From assembly GCA_031275395.1 (NCBI GenBank), contig JAISOU010000005.1, positions 1 through 21,909 on the forward strand: a stretch of DNA of 21,909 nt, in the 5' to 3' direction. The stretch's first letter is position 1. Every line of letters begins with the position of its first letter. Position numbers and translations under genes: made by a program. The stretch is from Helicobacteraceae bacterium (GTDB lineage Bacteria > Campylobacterota > Campylobacteria > Campylobacterales > SZUA-545). A model generated the notes under the pieces. It ran no database searches. It was given only the letters and a program-made list of their open reading frames with translations, and was not told the DNA's origin. Positions 8,886-18,596 of this stretch are shown here, piece by piece.

Positions 8886-11103
8886 GATCAGATTAACGAT
8901 CGACGATCGACAAGTAGTCGCCGAAGAGGGCGCGACGATACTTTCCGTCGCTCGCGCAAATAATATCTACATTCCCGCGATCTGCTGTTTAACTCGTTGC
9001 TCTCCCACGCTGGCTTGTCGTCTGTGTATGGTCGATGCGGACGGCAAACGCGCCTATTCGTGCAACGCGAAGGTTAAAGAGGGTATGGTCGTAACGACCC
9101 AAAGCGACGATATGCGTTCGGATCGTCGCGCCATTATGGAGGTCTATTCGATCAACCACCCGCTTCAGTGCGGCGTATGCGATAAATCGGGCGAGTGCGA
9201 GCTTCAGGATAATACGCTTTTTCAAGAGGTCGCGGGGCAGAACTACGCCATTAAAGATACCGATAAAGCGTCGGTTACTTGGGGTCGAACGCATTACGAT
9301 CCGGCGCTTTGTATCGTTTGCGAGCGGTGCGTTACGGTTTGTAAAGATATGATCGGCGTTAGCGCGTTGGCGACGGCTCCGCGAGGCGGCGAGGCGATCG
9401 ACGAGAGCTATAAAGAGAGTATGTCCAAAGACGCCTACGCGATCTGGAATAAGATGAACAAATCGCTTATCGCCCATTCGCCAAAGGGCGATAACTGCGT
9501 CGATTGCGGCGAATGCGCGGCGGTCTGTCCCACAGGCGCGATGATCGACGCCAATTTTCAGTATAAAAGCAACGCATGGGAGCTTAGGCGCGTCGCCTCG
9601 TCGTGCGTTCATTGCCCAAGCGCCTGCCATCTGATCTACGAGGTTAAACAGGGCGGGATCGACAAGCCAAACGACGAAATATACCGCGTTTCCAACGATT
9701 TTCACTTTCAGAGTTTGTGCGGCGCGGGCAGATACGGCTATGAGTTTGCCAATCAAAACGTCAAAAAAGACGCGGCGGCGTTTTATAGAGCGATCGAGGC
9801 GTTTAAGAAGGCCAAAGCGATTCGCTTTAGCTCGCTGATTACAAACGAGGAGATCTTGATCCTTAATCGGCTTAAAAAGAGCTTGGGCGTTAAGCTGATC
9901 AACGAAAACGCCTACGCTTTGGCTAAGTTTTTGAAAGCCTTTAGCTCCGTTACGGGCAGATCGCTTTATAGCGGTTCAAAAGATTCAATCGGCGATTTTA
10001 TCGTTTCGATCGGCGTTCGTCTTAGCGTGGAAAATCCCGCTTTGCGCTATGCGATTAACAATGCGCTCGTCGTTAAAAAAGGCGCGGCGATCGACTTCCA
10101 CCCGATTGGCGACGCGATCGTCGATACTATGCACAAAAACCTTTTAGCTATGCGCGGCGAAGCGGGCGGCGAAGAGGCGCTTTTGGCAAAACTTCTAAAC
10201 CGCTTTGCCGATCGGCTTCCCAAAAAGTTAAAAGCAAAAATCGCCGATTTCATATTTAGCGCCGAAGAGTTGGAGGCGATCGACAAACTGGCGGAAAATA
10301 AAAACGCTTGGACGATCATCGCGGGCGGCGATCTCTTTAACCATTCTCGATCGGAAAATATAGCGCGTATGTTGGGGCTTTTGGAGAAGTATTCGCCCTT
10401 TAGGGTTATTATCTCCCCGATCGCCTCGAACGATCTTGGCGCGGCGATCTTTGCCGATCTCGACGAAAGCGCGCAAGGTTATACGATCGGTTACAACGAA
10501 GAGGGCGATTTTCGTTTAAGCGCTTTTGGCGCAAATGGCGAGAACGAACTTGATATGCCCGCGCTTAATCGGCAGGAGGGGACTTTTGTCGGTATCGATA
10601 AGCGCGTGGTCGCTCTATATCCCGCCCTTTCTTATAACGGCTTTACGCTAACGGATATTTATAACGCTCTTAGCGGCGATGATTTAGAAAAAGCGATCGA
10701 TCTAACTAGCGAGCTTGGCGGCGCGGCTTTTGGCGATCTTCAAAACGAATTCGGCGCGGACGGCGAGGAGCGGCGCGGCTTTTTGCTAACTTCCGGCGAA
10801 GTCGATTCAAACGATTTTATCGAAACGCCAAAACCAAACGAAATCAAAGAGGCAAACCTCTACTTATCGCGTCCGATCGACGAGTTTAACGCATATTTAT
10901 CGAGCGGCGAATATCTTTGGGCAAACGCGGAGTTTTTAACCAAACTAGGCTTAAACGAAGGCGATAAAGCAAAAGTTGCGATCGACGGCGAATCGGTCGT
11001 TTTGAGCGTTAAAAAAGATAAGTTTATTCAGGGCGATTTCGCCTTTATTAACACGTTCAAAAGCTATCGCTTCAAATCGGCGATCATTACGAAGGAGGGG
11101 TGA
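8878..11103 (+). CDS. nuoG: NADH-quinone oxidoreductase subunit G, second copy
   Basis: 741 residues, paralogous to the preceding protein; the first ~110 residues align position by position (DKSGECELQD in both). Ligand sets: C36 or C37, C47, C50, C62 for [2Fe-2S]; H94, C98, C101, C107; C145, C148, C151, C155 and C207, C210, C213, C217 for two ferredoxin-type clusters, with a ~25-residue longer linker between them than in copy 1; and C243, C246, C250, C281 for an N7-like cluster. The C-terminal molybdopterin-like domain is longer than in copy 1. Start ATG 8878 overlaps the previous stop by 8 nt and follows AAAAGGGTGAG. I infer that both copies are functional, since all ligands are kept. Confidence 0.93.
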   Translation: MGEIRLTIDDRQVVAEEGATILSVARANNIYIPAICCLTRCSPTLACRLCMVDADGKRAYSCNAKVKEGMVVTTQSDDMRSDRRAIMEVYSINHPLQCGVCDKSGECELQDNTLFQEVAGQNYAIKDTDKASVTWGRTHYDPALCIVCERCVTVCKDMIGVSALATAPRGGEAIDESYKESMSKDAYAIWNKMNKSLIAHSPKGDNCVDCGECAAVCPTGAMIDANFQYKSNAWELRRVASSCVHCPSACHLIYEVKQGGIDKPNDEIYRVSNDFHFQSLCGAGRYGYEFANQNVKKDAAAFYRAIEAFKKAKAIRFSSLITNEEILILNRLKKSLGVKLINENAYALAKFLKAFSSVTGRSLYSGSKDSIGDFIVSIGVRLSVENPALRYAINNALVVKKGAAIDFHPIGDAIVDTMHKNLLAMRGEAGGEEALLAKLLNRFADRLPKKLKAKIADFIFSAEELEAIDKLAENKNAWTIIAGGDLFNHSRSENIARMLGLLEKYSPFRVIISPIASNDLGAAIFADLDESAQGYTIGYNEEGDFRLSAFGANGENELDMPALNRQEGTFVGIDKRVVALYPALSYNGFTLTDIYNALSGDDLEKAIDLTSELGGAAFGDLQNEFGADGEERRGFLLTSGEVDSNDFIETPKPNEIKEANLYLSRPIDEFNAYLSSGEYLWANAEFLTKLGLNEGDKAKVAIDGESVVLSVKKDKFIQGDFAFINTFKSYRFKSAIITKEG

Positions 11104-12098
11104 TGAGCGATTTTACGTTTATTATTATTGAAACAATCGTTAAAGCGATCGTCGTCGTTTTGATATTCTCCGCTTTGGCGGGTTACGGAACTTATTTCGA
11201 GCGACGGCTTTTGGCGTTTATGCAACGCCGCAAAGGACCTATGCACGTAGGACCGTTGGGACTTTTACAGATTGTCGCCGACGGCATTAAGATGTTTACC
11301 AAAGAGAATATCATTCCAAGCCGCGCTATTAAACCGATCTTTTTCATAGCGCCTCTTATCACGGTTTCAACGGCGTTTATAGCGATGAGCGCCGTACCGT
11401 TCTTGCCGCCGTTTGAGCTTTTCGGGCATACGATCAAGCCTATCGTCGCGGATATTAACGTAGGCGTTTTATTTGTTATGGGCGTTATGGCTACGGGTCT
11501 ATACGGCCCGCTTTTGGGAGGGATTGCTTCGGTTAATAAATACTCGTTGATCGGCGGGGCGCGAACGGCGATCCAACTGATCAGCTACGAGGTGGTTAGC
11601 GGGCTTGCTCTTTTAAGCCCGATTTTACTGGTAGGCTCTCTGTCGCTTATTGAGTTGAATAACTATCAGGCGGGCGGACTGCTTGATTGGACAATATTTA
11701 AGCAGCCGCTCGCCTTCGCGCTCTTTATGATGGCTGGTTTTGCCGAAACGAACCGCACGCCGTTTGATTTGCTAGAACACGAAGCTGAGATCGTCGTCGG
11801 CTACGCTACGGAATATTCGGGCATTCATTGGGGCTTATTCGCGATTGGCGAATACGCCAATATGTTCACGATCAGCTTTTTGATTTCGATAATATTTCTT
11901 GGCGGTTACAACGACTTTTATTTTATTCCGGGCACTTTGGCTATCCTGCTTAAAGTCGCGTTCTTTTTCTTTTTCTTTATTCTTGTGCGCGGCGCGTGGC
12001 CTCATATTCGTCCCGATCAACTAATGTGGTTGTGTTGGAAAGTTTTAATGCCGCTTGCCGTCGTTAATATCATGATTACCGCCGTAGCGATCTTATAG
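11103..12098 (+). CDS. nuoH: NADH-quinone oxidoreductase subunit H
   Basis: Membrane subunit that joins the peripheral arm to the pump and forms part of the quinone channel; 331 residues, eight or so hydrophobic helices. Signatures: YGTYFERRLLAFMQRRKGP and LQIVADGIKMFTKE near the N-terminus, and AGFAETNRTPFDLLEHEAE plus GYATEYSG in the second half, the acidic quinone-site loop. Start ATG 11103 shares one base with the preceding stop (TGATG); AAGGAGG (11092-11098) sits 4 nt upstream. A GTG three bases earlier is closer still to that site and less likely. Confidence 0.97.
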   Translation: MSDFTFIIIETIVKAIVVVLIFSALAGYGTYFERRLLAFMQRRKGPMHVGPLGLLQIVADGIKMFTKENIIPSRAIKPIFFIAPLITVSTAFIAMSAVPFLPPFELFGHTIKPIVADINVGVLFVMGVMATGLYGPLLGGIASVNKYSLIGGARTAIQLISYEVVSGLALLSPILLVGSLSLIELNNYQAGGLLDWTIFKQPLAFALFMMAGFAETNRTPFDLLEHEAEIVVGYATEYSGIHWGLFAIGEYANMFTISFLISIIFLGGYNDFYFIPGTLAILLKVAFFFFFFILVRGAWPHIRPDQLMWLCWKVLMPLAVVNIMITAVAIL

Positions 12099-12107
12099 GA
12101 GCAAACG

Positions 12108-12686
12108 ATGAAAGAAGGTTACGTTCATATTGAAATCGCCCCGCATCCCAAAACGGGTTGGCAAAAGTTCAAACAAGTCGTTAAACGCAGTTTGGGCTTG
12201 GAGCTTCTAAAAGGGCTTTGGGTAGTTTTTAAGGTGATGGCAAAAGATCCGTCGCATACGACAATCTATCCCGCCGAACGGCTCCCGCTTTCGCCTCGCT
12301 ACCGCGCTATTCATAAACTTTTACGTTTAGCCGAGAGCGGATCGGAGCGTTGTATCGGTTGCGGTTTATGCGAAAAAATATGTCCCGCGCATTGTATAAG
12401 AATGGATACGGGTTTAGGCGAGGACGGACGCAAAAAGGTGTTTGATTATACGATCAACTTTGGACGTTGCATCTATTGCGGTTTGTGCGCGGAGGTCTGC
12501 CCAGAGCTCGCGATCGTTCATGGCGATCGCTTTGAAAACGCAAGCGAACAAAGAGCGCACTTTTCAATTAAAAACGATATGCTTTCGCAAAAAGAAGCGA
12601 TCAAGTTGCAAAACGAGTTCTTAGGTTTTGGCGCGGTTAGTCCAAACGCGGATTTAAATCTCAAAAAAACGCCGTTAGCGTATTAG
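12108..12686 (+). CDS. nuoI: NADH-quinone oxidoreductase subunit I
   Basis: Peripheral subunit that carries clusters N6a and N6b between NuoG and NuoB; 192 residues. Two CxxCxxCxxxCP motifs are plain: C82, C85, C88, C92 ([13 protein letters not shown]) and C121, C124, C127, C131 ([13 protein letters not shown]). The region ahead of them, with [14 protein letters not shown], is the usual amphipathic membrane-contact part. AGGAG at 12097-12101 overlaps the nuoH stop and lies 6 nt before ATG 12108. Confidence 0.97.
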   Translation: MKEGYVHIEIAPHPKTGWQKFKQVVKRSLGLELLKGLWVVFKVMAKDPSHTTIYPAERLPLSPRYRAIHKLLRLAESGSERCIGCGLCEKICPAHCIRMDTGLGEDGRKKVFDYTINFGRCIYCGLCAEVCPELAIVHGDRFENASEQRAHFSIKNDMLSQKEAIKLQNEFLGFGAVSPNADLNLKKTPLAY

Positions 12687-12694
12687 GAGGCAAA

Positions 12695-13219
12695 ATGTTT
12701 GAAGCGATAGCGTTTTATTTCTTTGCGGCGCTAACGATCGTATGCTTTACGGTTACGGTTTTTGCGCGGCATGCGATCTACTCTTTTGGCACTCTGGCGG
12801 CGGGCATGATCTTTATCAGCGCTTTTTTCTTTATTTTGGGCGCGGATTTTATGGGAGTCGTGCAGATTGTCGTCTATACGGGCGCGGTTATGGCGCTATA
12901 CGTTTTTGGTATGATGTTTTTCGATTCTACAAAGCCGCTTACGGAAGCAAACTCGTCGCCAAAACTAATCTTTTTCTTAGCCTCTCTTTGCGGCGCTTTA
13001 ATAGTCGCTTTGATCGCCGCGCCTACTTACGCTATTTCTCAAAACGCGACGCTTTTAGAGAGCGCCGATAATACCAAAGATATTGGAACGGCGCTTTTTA
13101 CGACCTATATTTTGCCTTTCGAGCTTTCTGGTTTATTGCTTTTGACGGCGATGATTGCGGGTATAGTTTTGGCAAGTAAAAAAATGGAGTATTCGCAAGA
13201 GGAGGAACGTAAAAAATGA
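12695..13219 (+). CDS. nuoJ: NADH-quinone oxidoreductase subunit J
   Basis: Membrane subunit of 174 residues with five hydrophobic helices. The third contains FMGVVQIVVYTGAVMALYVFG, the family's signature with the pi-bulge region near the E channel. The C-terminus is short and charged (KKMEYSQEEERKK). AGGAGG (12685-12690) lies 4 nt before ATG 12695. The stop overlaps the nuoK start as ATGA. Confidence 0.96.
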   Translation: MFEAIAFYFFAALTIVCFTVTVFARHAIYSFGTLAAGMIFISAFFFILGADFMGVVQIVVYTGAVMALYVFGMMFFDSTKPLTEANSSPKLIFFLASLCGALIVALIAAPTYAISQNATLLESADNTKDIGTALFTTYILPFELSGLLLLTAMIAGIVLASKKMEYSQEEERKK

Positions 13220-13518
13220 TCTCTTTAACTCACTATATCGTTTTAAGCGCGCTGTTGTTTGCAATCGGTCTGATCGGCGTTATGCGTCGACAGAATCTTT
13301 TAACGCTTTTTTTCGCTACGGAGATTTTGCTAAATAGCGTTAATATCGGTCTTGTCGCCGTTTCAAAATATTTAGGTAATATCGACGGGCAGATTTTCGC
13401 GTTTTTTATTATTGCGATCGCGGCGGCTGAAGTGGCTGTTGGTTTAGGGCTTTTGATCCTGCTTTACAAGCGCAAAGGATCGCTTGATCTTAACGTAATC
13501 AAAAATATGAACGGGTAG
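13216..13518 (+). CDS. nuoK: NADH-quinone oxidoreductase subunit K
   Basis: 100-residue, three-helix membrane subunit homologous to MrpC. The two glutamates important for proton transfer are at the same positions as in the E. coli protein: E36 (FFATEILLNSVN) and E72 (AAAEVAVGLGLL). Start ATG 13216 overlaps the nuoJ stop; GAGGAGGA (13199-13206) precedes it. Length and both glutamates are normal for the family. Confidence 0.97.
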   Translation: MISLTHYIVLSALLFAIGLIGVMRRQNLLTLFFATEILLNSVNIGLVAVSKYLGNIDGQIFAFFIIAIAAAEVAVGLGLLILLYKRKGSLDLNVIKNMNG

Positions 13519-13531
13519 GGGAGGCGAGAAT

Positions 13532-15421
13532 ATGGAATATTTGGTTCTTATCGCTTTATTTTCGCCGCTTGTCGGATCGCTTTTTGCGGGGTTGCTTTTT
13601 GGCGCAAAAGATAAAAAGATTATAGCGGGTTTAATTCCGACCGCTCTTTTAGGCGTATCTTTGATCTCGTCGATATATTTGCTCTATTTTATCTATACGA
13701 GCGGGGGCAAAATTAACCTTACGCTATTTGATTGGATCGTATCGGGGCGGCTCGATTTACAATTCGGTTTTGTCGTCGATCAGATTAGCGTCGTTATGAT
13801 GAGCGTCGTTACGATCGTATCGACGGTGGTGCATATCTACTCGATCGGATATATGGAGCATGATAAAAGCTTTAATCGCTTTTTTTCATACCTTAGCGCC
13901 TTTGTCTTTTCTATGATGGTTTTGGTGATGAGCGATAACTTTTTGGGCTTGTTTATCGGCTGGGAAGGGGTAGGGCTTTGCTCCTATCTTTTGATCGGCT
14001 TTTGGTATCACAAGCCTTTCGCTTCTTGGGCGGCTAACGAAGCTTTTATTATGAACCGAATTGCGGACTTGGGAATGTTGCTTGGCATATTCTTAATCTA
14101 TTGGAATATCGGATCGCTTCACTACGATCGCGTTTTTGCGTATATTCCTTTAATAGAAAACGGCGTTTTGGTCTGGATCGCGATTCTTTTATTTATCGGC
14201 GCTATGGGCAAATCGGCGCAATTTCCTTTGCACACTTGGCTTGCAAACGCGATGGAAGGTCCTACCCCCGTTTCGGCGTTGATTCACGCGGCTACAATGG
14301 TAACGGCGGGCGTATATCTGCTTATTCGCGCTAATCCTCTTTATAGTATGGTTAGCGACGTTGGGGCTTTTATCGCTATACTTGGAACTTTTGTGGCGTT
14401 TTTCGCCGCTTCTATGGCGCTTGTGGCGACCGATCTTAAACGCATTATCGCCTATTCTACGCTTTCGCAATTAGGCTATATGTTTGTCGCGGCGGGGCTT
14501 GGTTATTATTGGGTGGCGCTATTTCATTTAACGACGCACGCCTTCTTTAAGGCGCTTTTGTTTTTAGGCGCGGGCAACGTTATGCACGCAATGCGCGACG
14601 AGCTGAATATCCGCAAAATGGGCAGATTATGGGGGACGTTAAAACCGACGGCTATTATGATGACTTTAGCCTCGATCGCGCTTGCGGGAATCTATCCTTT
14701 CGCGGGCTTCTTTTCTAAAGATAAAATCTTAGAGGTCGCGTTTGGAAGCTCTCATTACGTTTTATGGGCTGTTCTTTTGCTGACCGCCGCATTAACCGCT
14801 TTTTATAGTTTTCGCGTCGTGATGATGGTATTTTTCGGTAAGGAGGCGAACTATAGAAAGCAAAATATCCACCCTCACGAAGCGCGGACTTTTATGCTTG
14901 TCGCTATGTCGCCTTTAGCTATTTTGGCGGTTATTGCGGGCTTTTTTGAAGGCGGATTTATCAATCTTGTTTCAAAGTCGCTAAAGGTTTCCGCGCCGCA
15001 TATCGGCCATACGACCGAATACGCTCTGATCGGCGGAACTTTAGCGCTGGTAATTCTTACGATTATATTTGCCGTTTTCAAATACGCCGCAGGCGGCTTT
15101 AATCCTACTTGGCAGAGAAGCGCGATCTATAAGTTTTTAAGCACCGAATGGTATATACCCGCGCTTTACAAAAAAACGATTATCGCGCCGTATGCCGCCG
15201 TTAGTAATTTTTTGTGGCAAAAGATCGATCTTAAGATCGTCGATTTCACAGTCGATCAGATCGCTAAATTGACGCTTGCCGCAAGCTATCAATTTAGAAA
15301 AATGCACACGGGAAGTCTATCTCATATGCTCAGATGGATGGTAGCGGGTCTTGCGATCTTGCTTTTAATCGTTTTTGCGGCGTTTTTAGCCTTAACCTAT
15401 TCAAGCGCGAAAGGAGCTTAA
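13532..15421 (+). CDS. nuoL: NADH-quinone oxidoreductase subunit L
   Basis: Distal proton-pumping antiporter-like subunit, 629 residues. Key residues are visible: E145 in FIGWEGVGLCSYLLIGFWY, K227 in GAMGKSAQFPLHTWL and the EGPTPVSALIHAATMVTAGVY segment, followed by TDLKRIIAYSTLSQLGYM. The C-terminal ~130 residues hold the amphipathic lateral helix and a final membrane helix (WMVAGLAILLLIVFAAFLAL). GGGGAGG (13518-13524) lies 7 nt before ATG 13532. The next gene starts immediately after the stop. Confidence 0.97.
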   Translation: MEYLVLIALFSPLVGSLFAGLLFGAKDKKIIAGLIPTALLGVSLISSIYLLYFIYTSGGKINLTLFDWIVSGRLDLQFGFVVDQISVVMMSVVTIVSTVVHIYSIGYMEHDKSFNRFFSYLSAFVFSMMVLVMSDNFLGLFIGWEGVGLCSYLLIGFWYHKPFASWAANEAFIMNRIADLGMLLGIFLIYWNIGSLHYDRVFAYIPLIENGVLVWIAILLFIGAMGKSAQFPLHTWLANAMEGPTPVSALIHAATMVTAGVYLLIRANPLYSMVSDVGAFIAILGTFVAFFAASMALVATDLKRIIAYSTLSQLGYMFVAAGLGYYWVALFHLTTHAFFKALLFLGAGNVMHAMRDELNIRKMGRLWGTLKPTAIMMTLASIALAGIYPFAGFFSKDKILEVAFGSSHYVLWAVLLLTAALTAFYSFRVVMMVFFGKEANYRKQNIHPHEARTFMLVAMSPLAILAVIAGFFEGGFINLVSKSLKVSAPHIGHTTEYALIGGTLALVILTIIFAVFKYAAGGFNPTWQRSAIYKFLSTEWYIPALYKKTIIAPYAAVSNFLWQKIDLKIVDFTVDQIAKLTLAASYQFRKMHTGSLSHMLRWMVAGLAILLLIVFAAFLALTYSSAKGA

Positions 15422-16972
15422 ATGCAATATCTGCCGCATCTACTTTCGGTTTTAATCTTTTTTCCGTTTTTTGCCGCGATCGTCGGCTTTGCGGTTAAAA
15501 AAGATCATATTCGCGCTTACTCGATCGGCGTGGCGGCAATAGAGTTTGCCCTCTCTTTGATCCTTTGGTATTTATACGAATACGACGTTCGAGAAACGCA
15601 GTTTTACTTCTCTACGCCTATCATAGAATCCTTAGGAATCTCTTACGCGATTGGAATAGACGGCTTTTCGCTGTTTTTAATCGTTCTTAGCGCCTTTATT
15701 ACCCTGATCGCTTTGGTTGGTTTAGGCGAGGTTGAGCGGTTAAAAAATCTCGTCGCGTCGATCCTGTTTCTTGAGATGACTATGATCGGCGTTTTTGCTT
15801 CTATGGACGCGATTTTATTTTACTTCTTTTGGGAGTTTTCGCTTGCGCCTATGCTATACATTATCGGCGCGTGGGGAAGCGGCAATCGTATCTATGCGGC
15901 GATAAAGTTTTTTATCTATACTTTTAGCGGTTCGCTTCTGCTGTTGCTGGGTATTTTATTTGTCGCTTTTCTTTATCGGCAATCGCAGGGCGTATTATCA
16001 TTTAATATTTTGGAGTGGCATAAATTGCCGATCCCTTACGGGCATCAGTTGTGGCTCTTTATAGCTATGGGAATCGGTTTTGCCGTAAAAGTCCCGATGT
16101 TTCCGTTTCATACGTGGCTCCCGTACGCTCACGGACAAGCGCCTACGATCGGTTCGGTTTTGCTTGCGGCGGTGCTTTTAAAAATGGGAACTTACGGCTT
16201 TGTGCGTTTTAGTTTGCCGCTCTTTCCAGACGCAAGCGTCTATTATTCTACGGCGATGGGCATAATCGGTATTATTATGATTATTTACGCCGCTATGGTC
16301 GCCTTTGCCCAAAAGGATATTAAACAGATAATCGCCTATAGCTCTATTAGTCATATGGGGGTTATTATTCTTGGTCTTTTCGCGCTTAACGTAAACGGGA
16401 TCGGCGGTTCAGTTTTCTTTATGCTAAGTCACGGGATTATTAGCGGCGCGCTATTTATGCTTGTAGGCGCAATATACGATCGCCGCCATACTAAGTTGAT
16501 GAGCGAATTTGGCGGTATTGCTAGCGTTATGCCGATATACGCCTCGATCTTTATGTTTATGGCTATGGCGAGCGCGGGGTTGCCGCTGACTATGGGATTT
16601 GTCGGCGAGTTTCTTTCTCTATTAGGTTATTTTCGCTCTAGCCCGATTATGACGTTATTAGCCGGTACGTCGATCGTTATAGGAGCGGTTTATATGCTTA
16701 ATCTCTATCGTAAAACCTTCTATGGAAGCGTTACGGTCGAGGCGAATAAATCGTTAAAGGATTTGAACGCAAGGGAACTGACGGCTCTAATTCCTCTCGT
16801 ATTGGTCGTAATTTGGCTAGGCGTATATCCTAAACCCGTTCTAGCGCCGATCGATAACGCCTCTAAGTATTTGCTAACGATTATGTACGAGAAGTCCAGA
16901 AATATAGACGCGCGTTCGCCAAACGCCGACGAGATTTTGCGTTTAAATTCGTCTATGCGGGAGGACAGATAA
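15422..16972 (+). CDS. nuoM: NADH-quinone oxidoreductase subunit M
   Basis: Antiporter-like pump subunit, 516 residues, about 14 helices. E138 (YFFWEFSLAPMLYIIGAWG) and K223 (GFAVKVPMFPFHTWLPYAHG) are the expected proton-channel residues; QKDIKQIIAYSSISHMGV follows as in the family. AAGGAG (15411-15416) is 5 nt before ATG 15422, within the end of nuoL. The hydrophilic C-terminal tail (~30 residues) is unremarkable. Confidence 0.97.
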   Translation: MQYLPHLLSVLIFFPFFAAIVGFAVKKDHIRAYSIGVAAIEFALSLILWYLYEYDVRETQFYFSTPIIESLGISYAIGIDGFSLFLIVLSAFITLIALVGLGEVERLKNLVASILFLEMTMIGVFASMDAILFYFFWEFSLAPMLYIIGAWGSGNRIYAAIKFFIYTFSGSLLLLLGILFVAFLYRQSQGVLSFNILEWHKLPIPYGHQLWLFIAMGIGFAVKVPMFPFHTWLPYAHGQAPTIGSVLLAAVLLKMGTYGFVRFSLPLFPDASVYYSTAMGIIGIIMIIYAAMVAFAQKDIKQIIAYSSISHMGVIILGLFALNVNGIGGSVFFMLSHGIISGALFMLVGAIYDRRHTKLMSEFGGIASVMPIYASIFMFMAMASAGLPLTMGFVGEFLSLLGYFRSSPIMTLLAGTSIVIGAVYMLNLYRKTFYGSVTVEANKSLKDLNARELTALIPLVLVVIWLGVYPKPVLAPIDNASKYLLTIMYEKSRNIDARSPNADEILRLNSSMREDR

Positions 16973-18436
16973 ATGTCTGCGCTTTCTTTTGTTTCTATTC
17001 TGCCGATCTTAACCCTTGTTTTAGGCGGCATTGTCGTTTTGGCGATCGATCTTTTCGCAAAAAACGCGGGGCGCAACGTTTTCGCAAGCGTTACAATTTT
17101 AACGCTTATCGTAGCAATCGGCTTACTCTTTTTTGTCGATTTGAACGAACGCGCTTTTTACGATATGTTATTAGTAGACGGTTTAGCGAACGCCTCTTTA
17201 TGGGTTATTATCGGCGCTTCTCTTCTCTTTATTCCTTTGGCGTTTACCGGTATGCGCTTTTTGGAATATCAATTTGCCGAATACTATTCGCTCTTTTTAT
17301 TTATGACGGCAGGTTTTGCCGCTATGGTTTCAAGCGAAAATCTAATCGTGATTCTTATCGCGCTTGAATGCGCATCTTTAGCACTATATACCCTGATCAG
17401 TATGCACCGCAGAGATAAATCCTTAGAGGCGGCGATCAAGTATTTCACAATGGGCGCTTTGGCGGCCGGTATGATCGCCTTTGGCGCTATGCTTTTATAC
17501 GCGGCGACGGGCAGCGTCAATATAAAAGAGATCGAAAACATTTTGGTCGCAAACGAGTTTAAAAACTTACCGCTGATTCTTGTCGCTTCGGCGTTTTTTA
17601 TCGGCGGGCTTGGCTTCAAGCTCTCGATTGTGCCTTTTCATACTTGGACGCCCGACGTTTATGAAGGTTCTAGCGCCCCTATGGCGGGCTATATGTCGAT
17701 TGTGCCGAAGATCGCGGGTTTCGCGGTGGCTATGAGGTTATTTGACTTCTTGGCGCAAAGTCCGGATCGGATCGTTTTTGCGCTTCTCTACATAGCCGCC
17801 GTCGCGACGATGACGATCGGCAATCTATTAGCGCTTGTTCAAGACGACGTTAAGCGAATGTTAGCCTTTAGTTCGATCAGCCACGCGGGCTTTGTTATGG
17901 TCGCTTTTGCGATCGGTTCTACCGAAGCGCATACGGGGCTTTTTCTCTACTGGATCTTGTTCTTATTCACAAATCTAGGCGCGTTTTCTTTGCTGTGGAT
18001 ATCGCGCCACCCAAGCAAGGCGTGGGATATTCGTTTTGATCACCCTTTTACAAAGTTTGCGGGTATGGTCAGGCTTAGCCCTATGGGCGCGGTTATTATG
18101 GGAGTTTTTATGCTCTCTTTGGCGGGTATTCCGCCCTTTGCGCTATTCTTTGGCAAGATATATATGATCGGCGAAGCGTTAGCGCGCGATCATCTCTATT
18201 TGGCGTTAATTATGTTGGTTAATAGCGCGATCGCGATCTATTACTATCTAAAGCTGATCGTCTATATGTTTTTGCGCGATCCGTCCGATAACGACGGCAC
18301 GATTTACTACCAAAACAATACGGTCGCCTTAAAGGTAACGCTTGGAATCGCGGCGGTTATGGTGATATTTTCATTCGCGTGGATCGAACCCGCCTTATCG
18401 ACGCTTACGCGGCTTATAGAAAGCGCGGGCTATTAA
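16973..18436 (+). CDS. nuoN: NADH-quinone oxidoreductase subunit N
   Basis: Third antiporter-like pump subunit and last gene of the operon; 487 residues. Channel residues: E132 (ILIALECASLALYTLIS) and the lysine in GFKLSIVPFHTWTPDVYEG; VQDDVKRMLAFSSISHAGF is the second lysine region. The ATG follows the nuoM stop with no gap; GGAGG (16960-16964) serves as ribosome site. No further co-directional gene follows before the repeat-rich spacer. Confidence 0.97.
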   Translation: MSALSFVSILPILTLVLGGIVVLAIDLFAKNAGRNVFASVTILTLIVAIGLLFFVDLNERAFYDMLLVDGLANASLWVIIGASLLFIPLAFTGMRFLEYQFAEYYSLFLFMTAGFAAMVSSENLIVILIALECASLALYTLISMHRRDKSLEAAIKYFTMGALAAGMIAFGAMLLYAATGSVNIKEIENILVANEFKNLPLILVASAFFIGGLGFKLSIVPFHTWTPDVYEGSSAPMAGYMSIVPKIAGFAVAMRLFDFLAQSPDRIVFALLYIAAVATMTIGNLLALVQDDVKRMLAFSSISHAGFVMVAFAIGSTEAHTGLFLYWILFLFTNLGAFSLLWISRHPSKAWDIRFDHPFTKFAGMVRLSPMGAVIMGVFMLSLAGIPPFALFFGKIYMIGEALARDHLYLALIMLVNSAIAIYYYLKLIVYMFLRDPSDNDGTIYYQNNTVALKVTLGIAAVMVIFSFAWIEPALSTLTRLIESAGY

Positions 18437-18485
18437 ATCCCCGTTCTCTGCGTTATCCCCCCGCGTAGCGCCCGCTCCATAACAA

Positions 18486-18508
18486 TGCCTCGCGAAAGTA
18501 GCGAGGCA
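18486..18508 (+). terminator. Hairpin 50 nt after nuoN
   Basis: TGCCTCGC and GCGAGGCA form a perfect 8-bp GC-rich stem with a 7-nt loop (GAAAGTA). It is the first strong hairpin after the nuoN stop but has no T-tract, so it could be an RNA 3'-end stabiliser or attenuator rather than an intrinsic terminator. Confidence 0.5.
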
Positions 18509-18520
18509 CGAGAAGGAGGA

Positions 18521-18586
18521 GCGCAAGGCGCGGAGGAAGCGCTCGCCGAGAAGCGGAGCGGAACGGCGCAAATCGCGGAGGAAGCG
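18521..18586 (+). repeat. Imperfect 21-nt direct repeat
   Basis: Two copies, 18521-18541 and 18566-18586, share 19 of 21 bases; both start GCGCAA and end CGCGGAGGAAGCG. They are 45 nt apart start to start. The second copy occupies most of the loop of the hairpin at 18553-18596. Confidence 0.7.
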
Positions 18587-18596
18587 TCCGCTCCGC
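18553..18596. repeat. Perfect 10-bp inverted repeat
   Basis: GCGGAGCGGA (18553-18562) and TCCGCTCCGC (18587-18596) are exact reverse complements separated by 24 nt. The element resembles the small intergenic palindromic repeats found after operons in many proteobacteria. No T-tract follows. Confidence 0.65.

Noticed and set aside
8989-9756. 255-codon reverse ORF inside the second nuoG
   Set aside because: Long antisense frames are a by-product of the GC-skewed codon use here; the protein is Arg/Ala-rich and unrecognisable, and the + strand keeps all Fe-S ligands.
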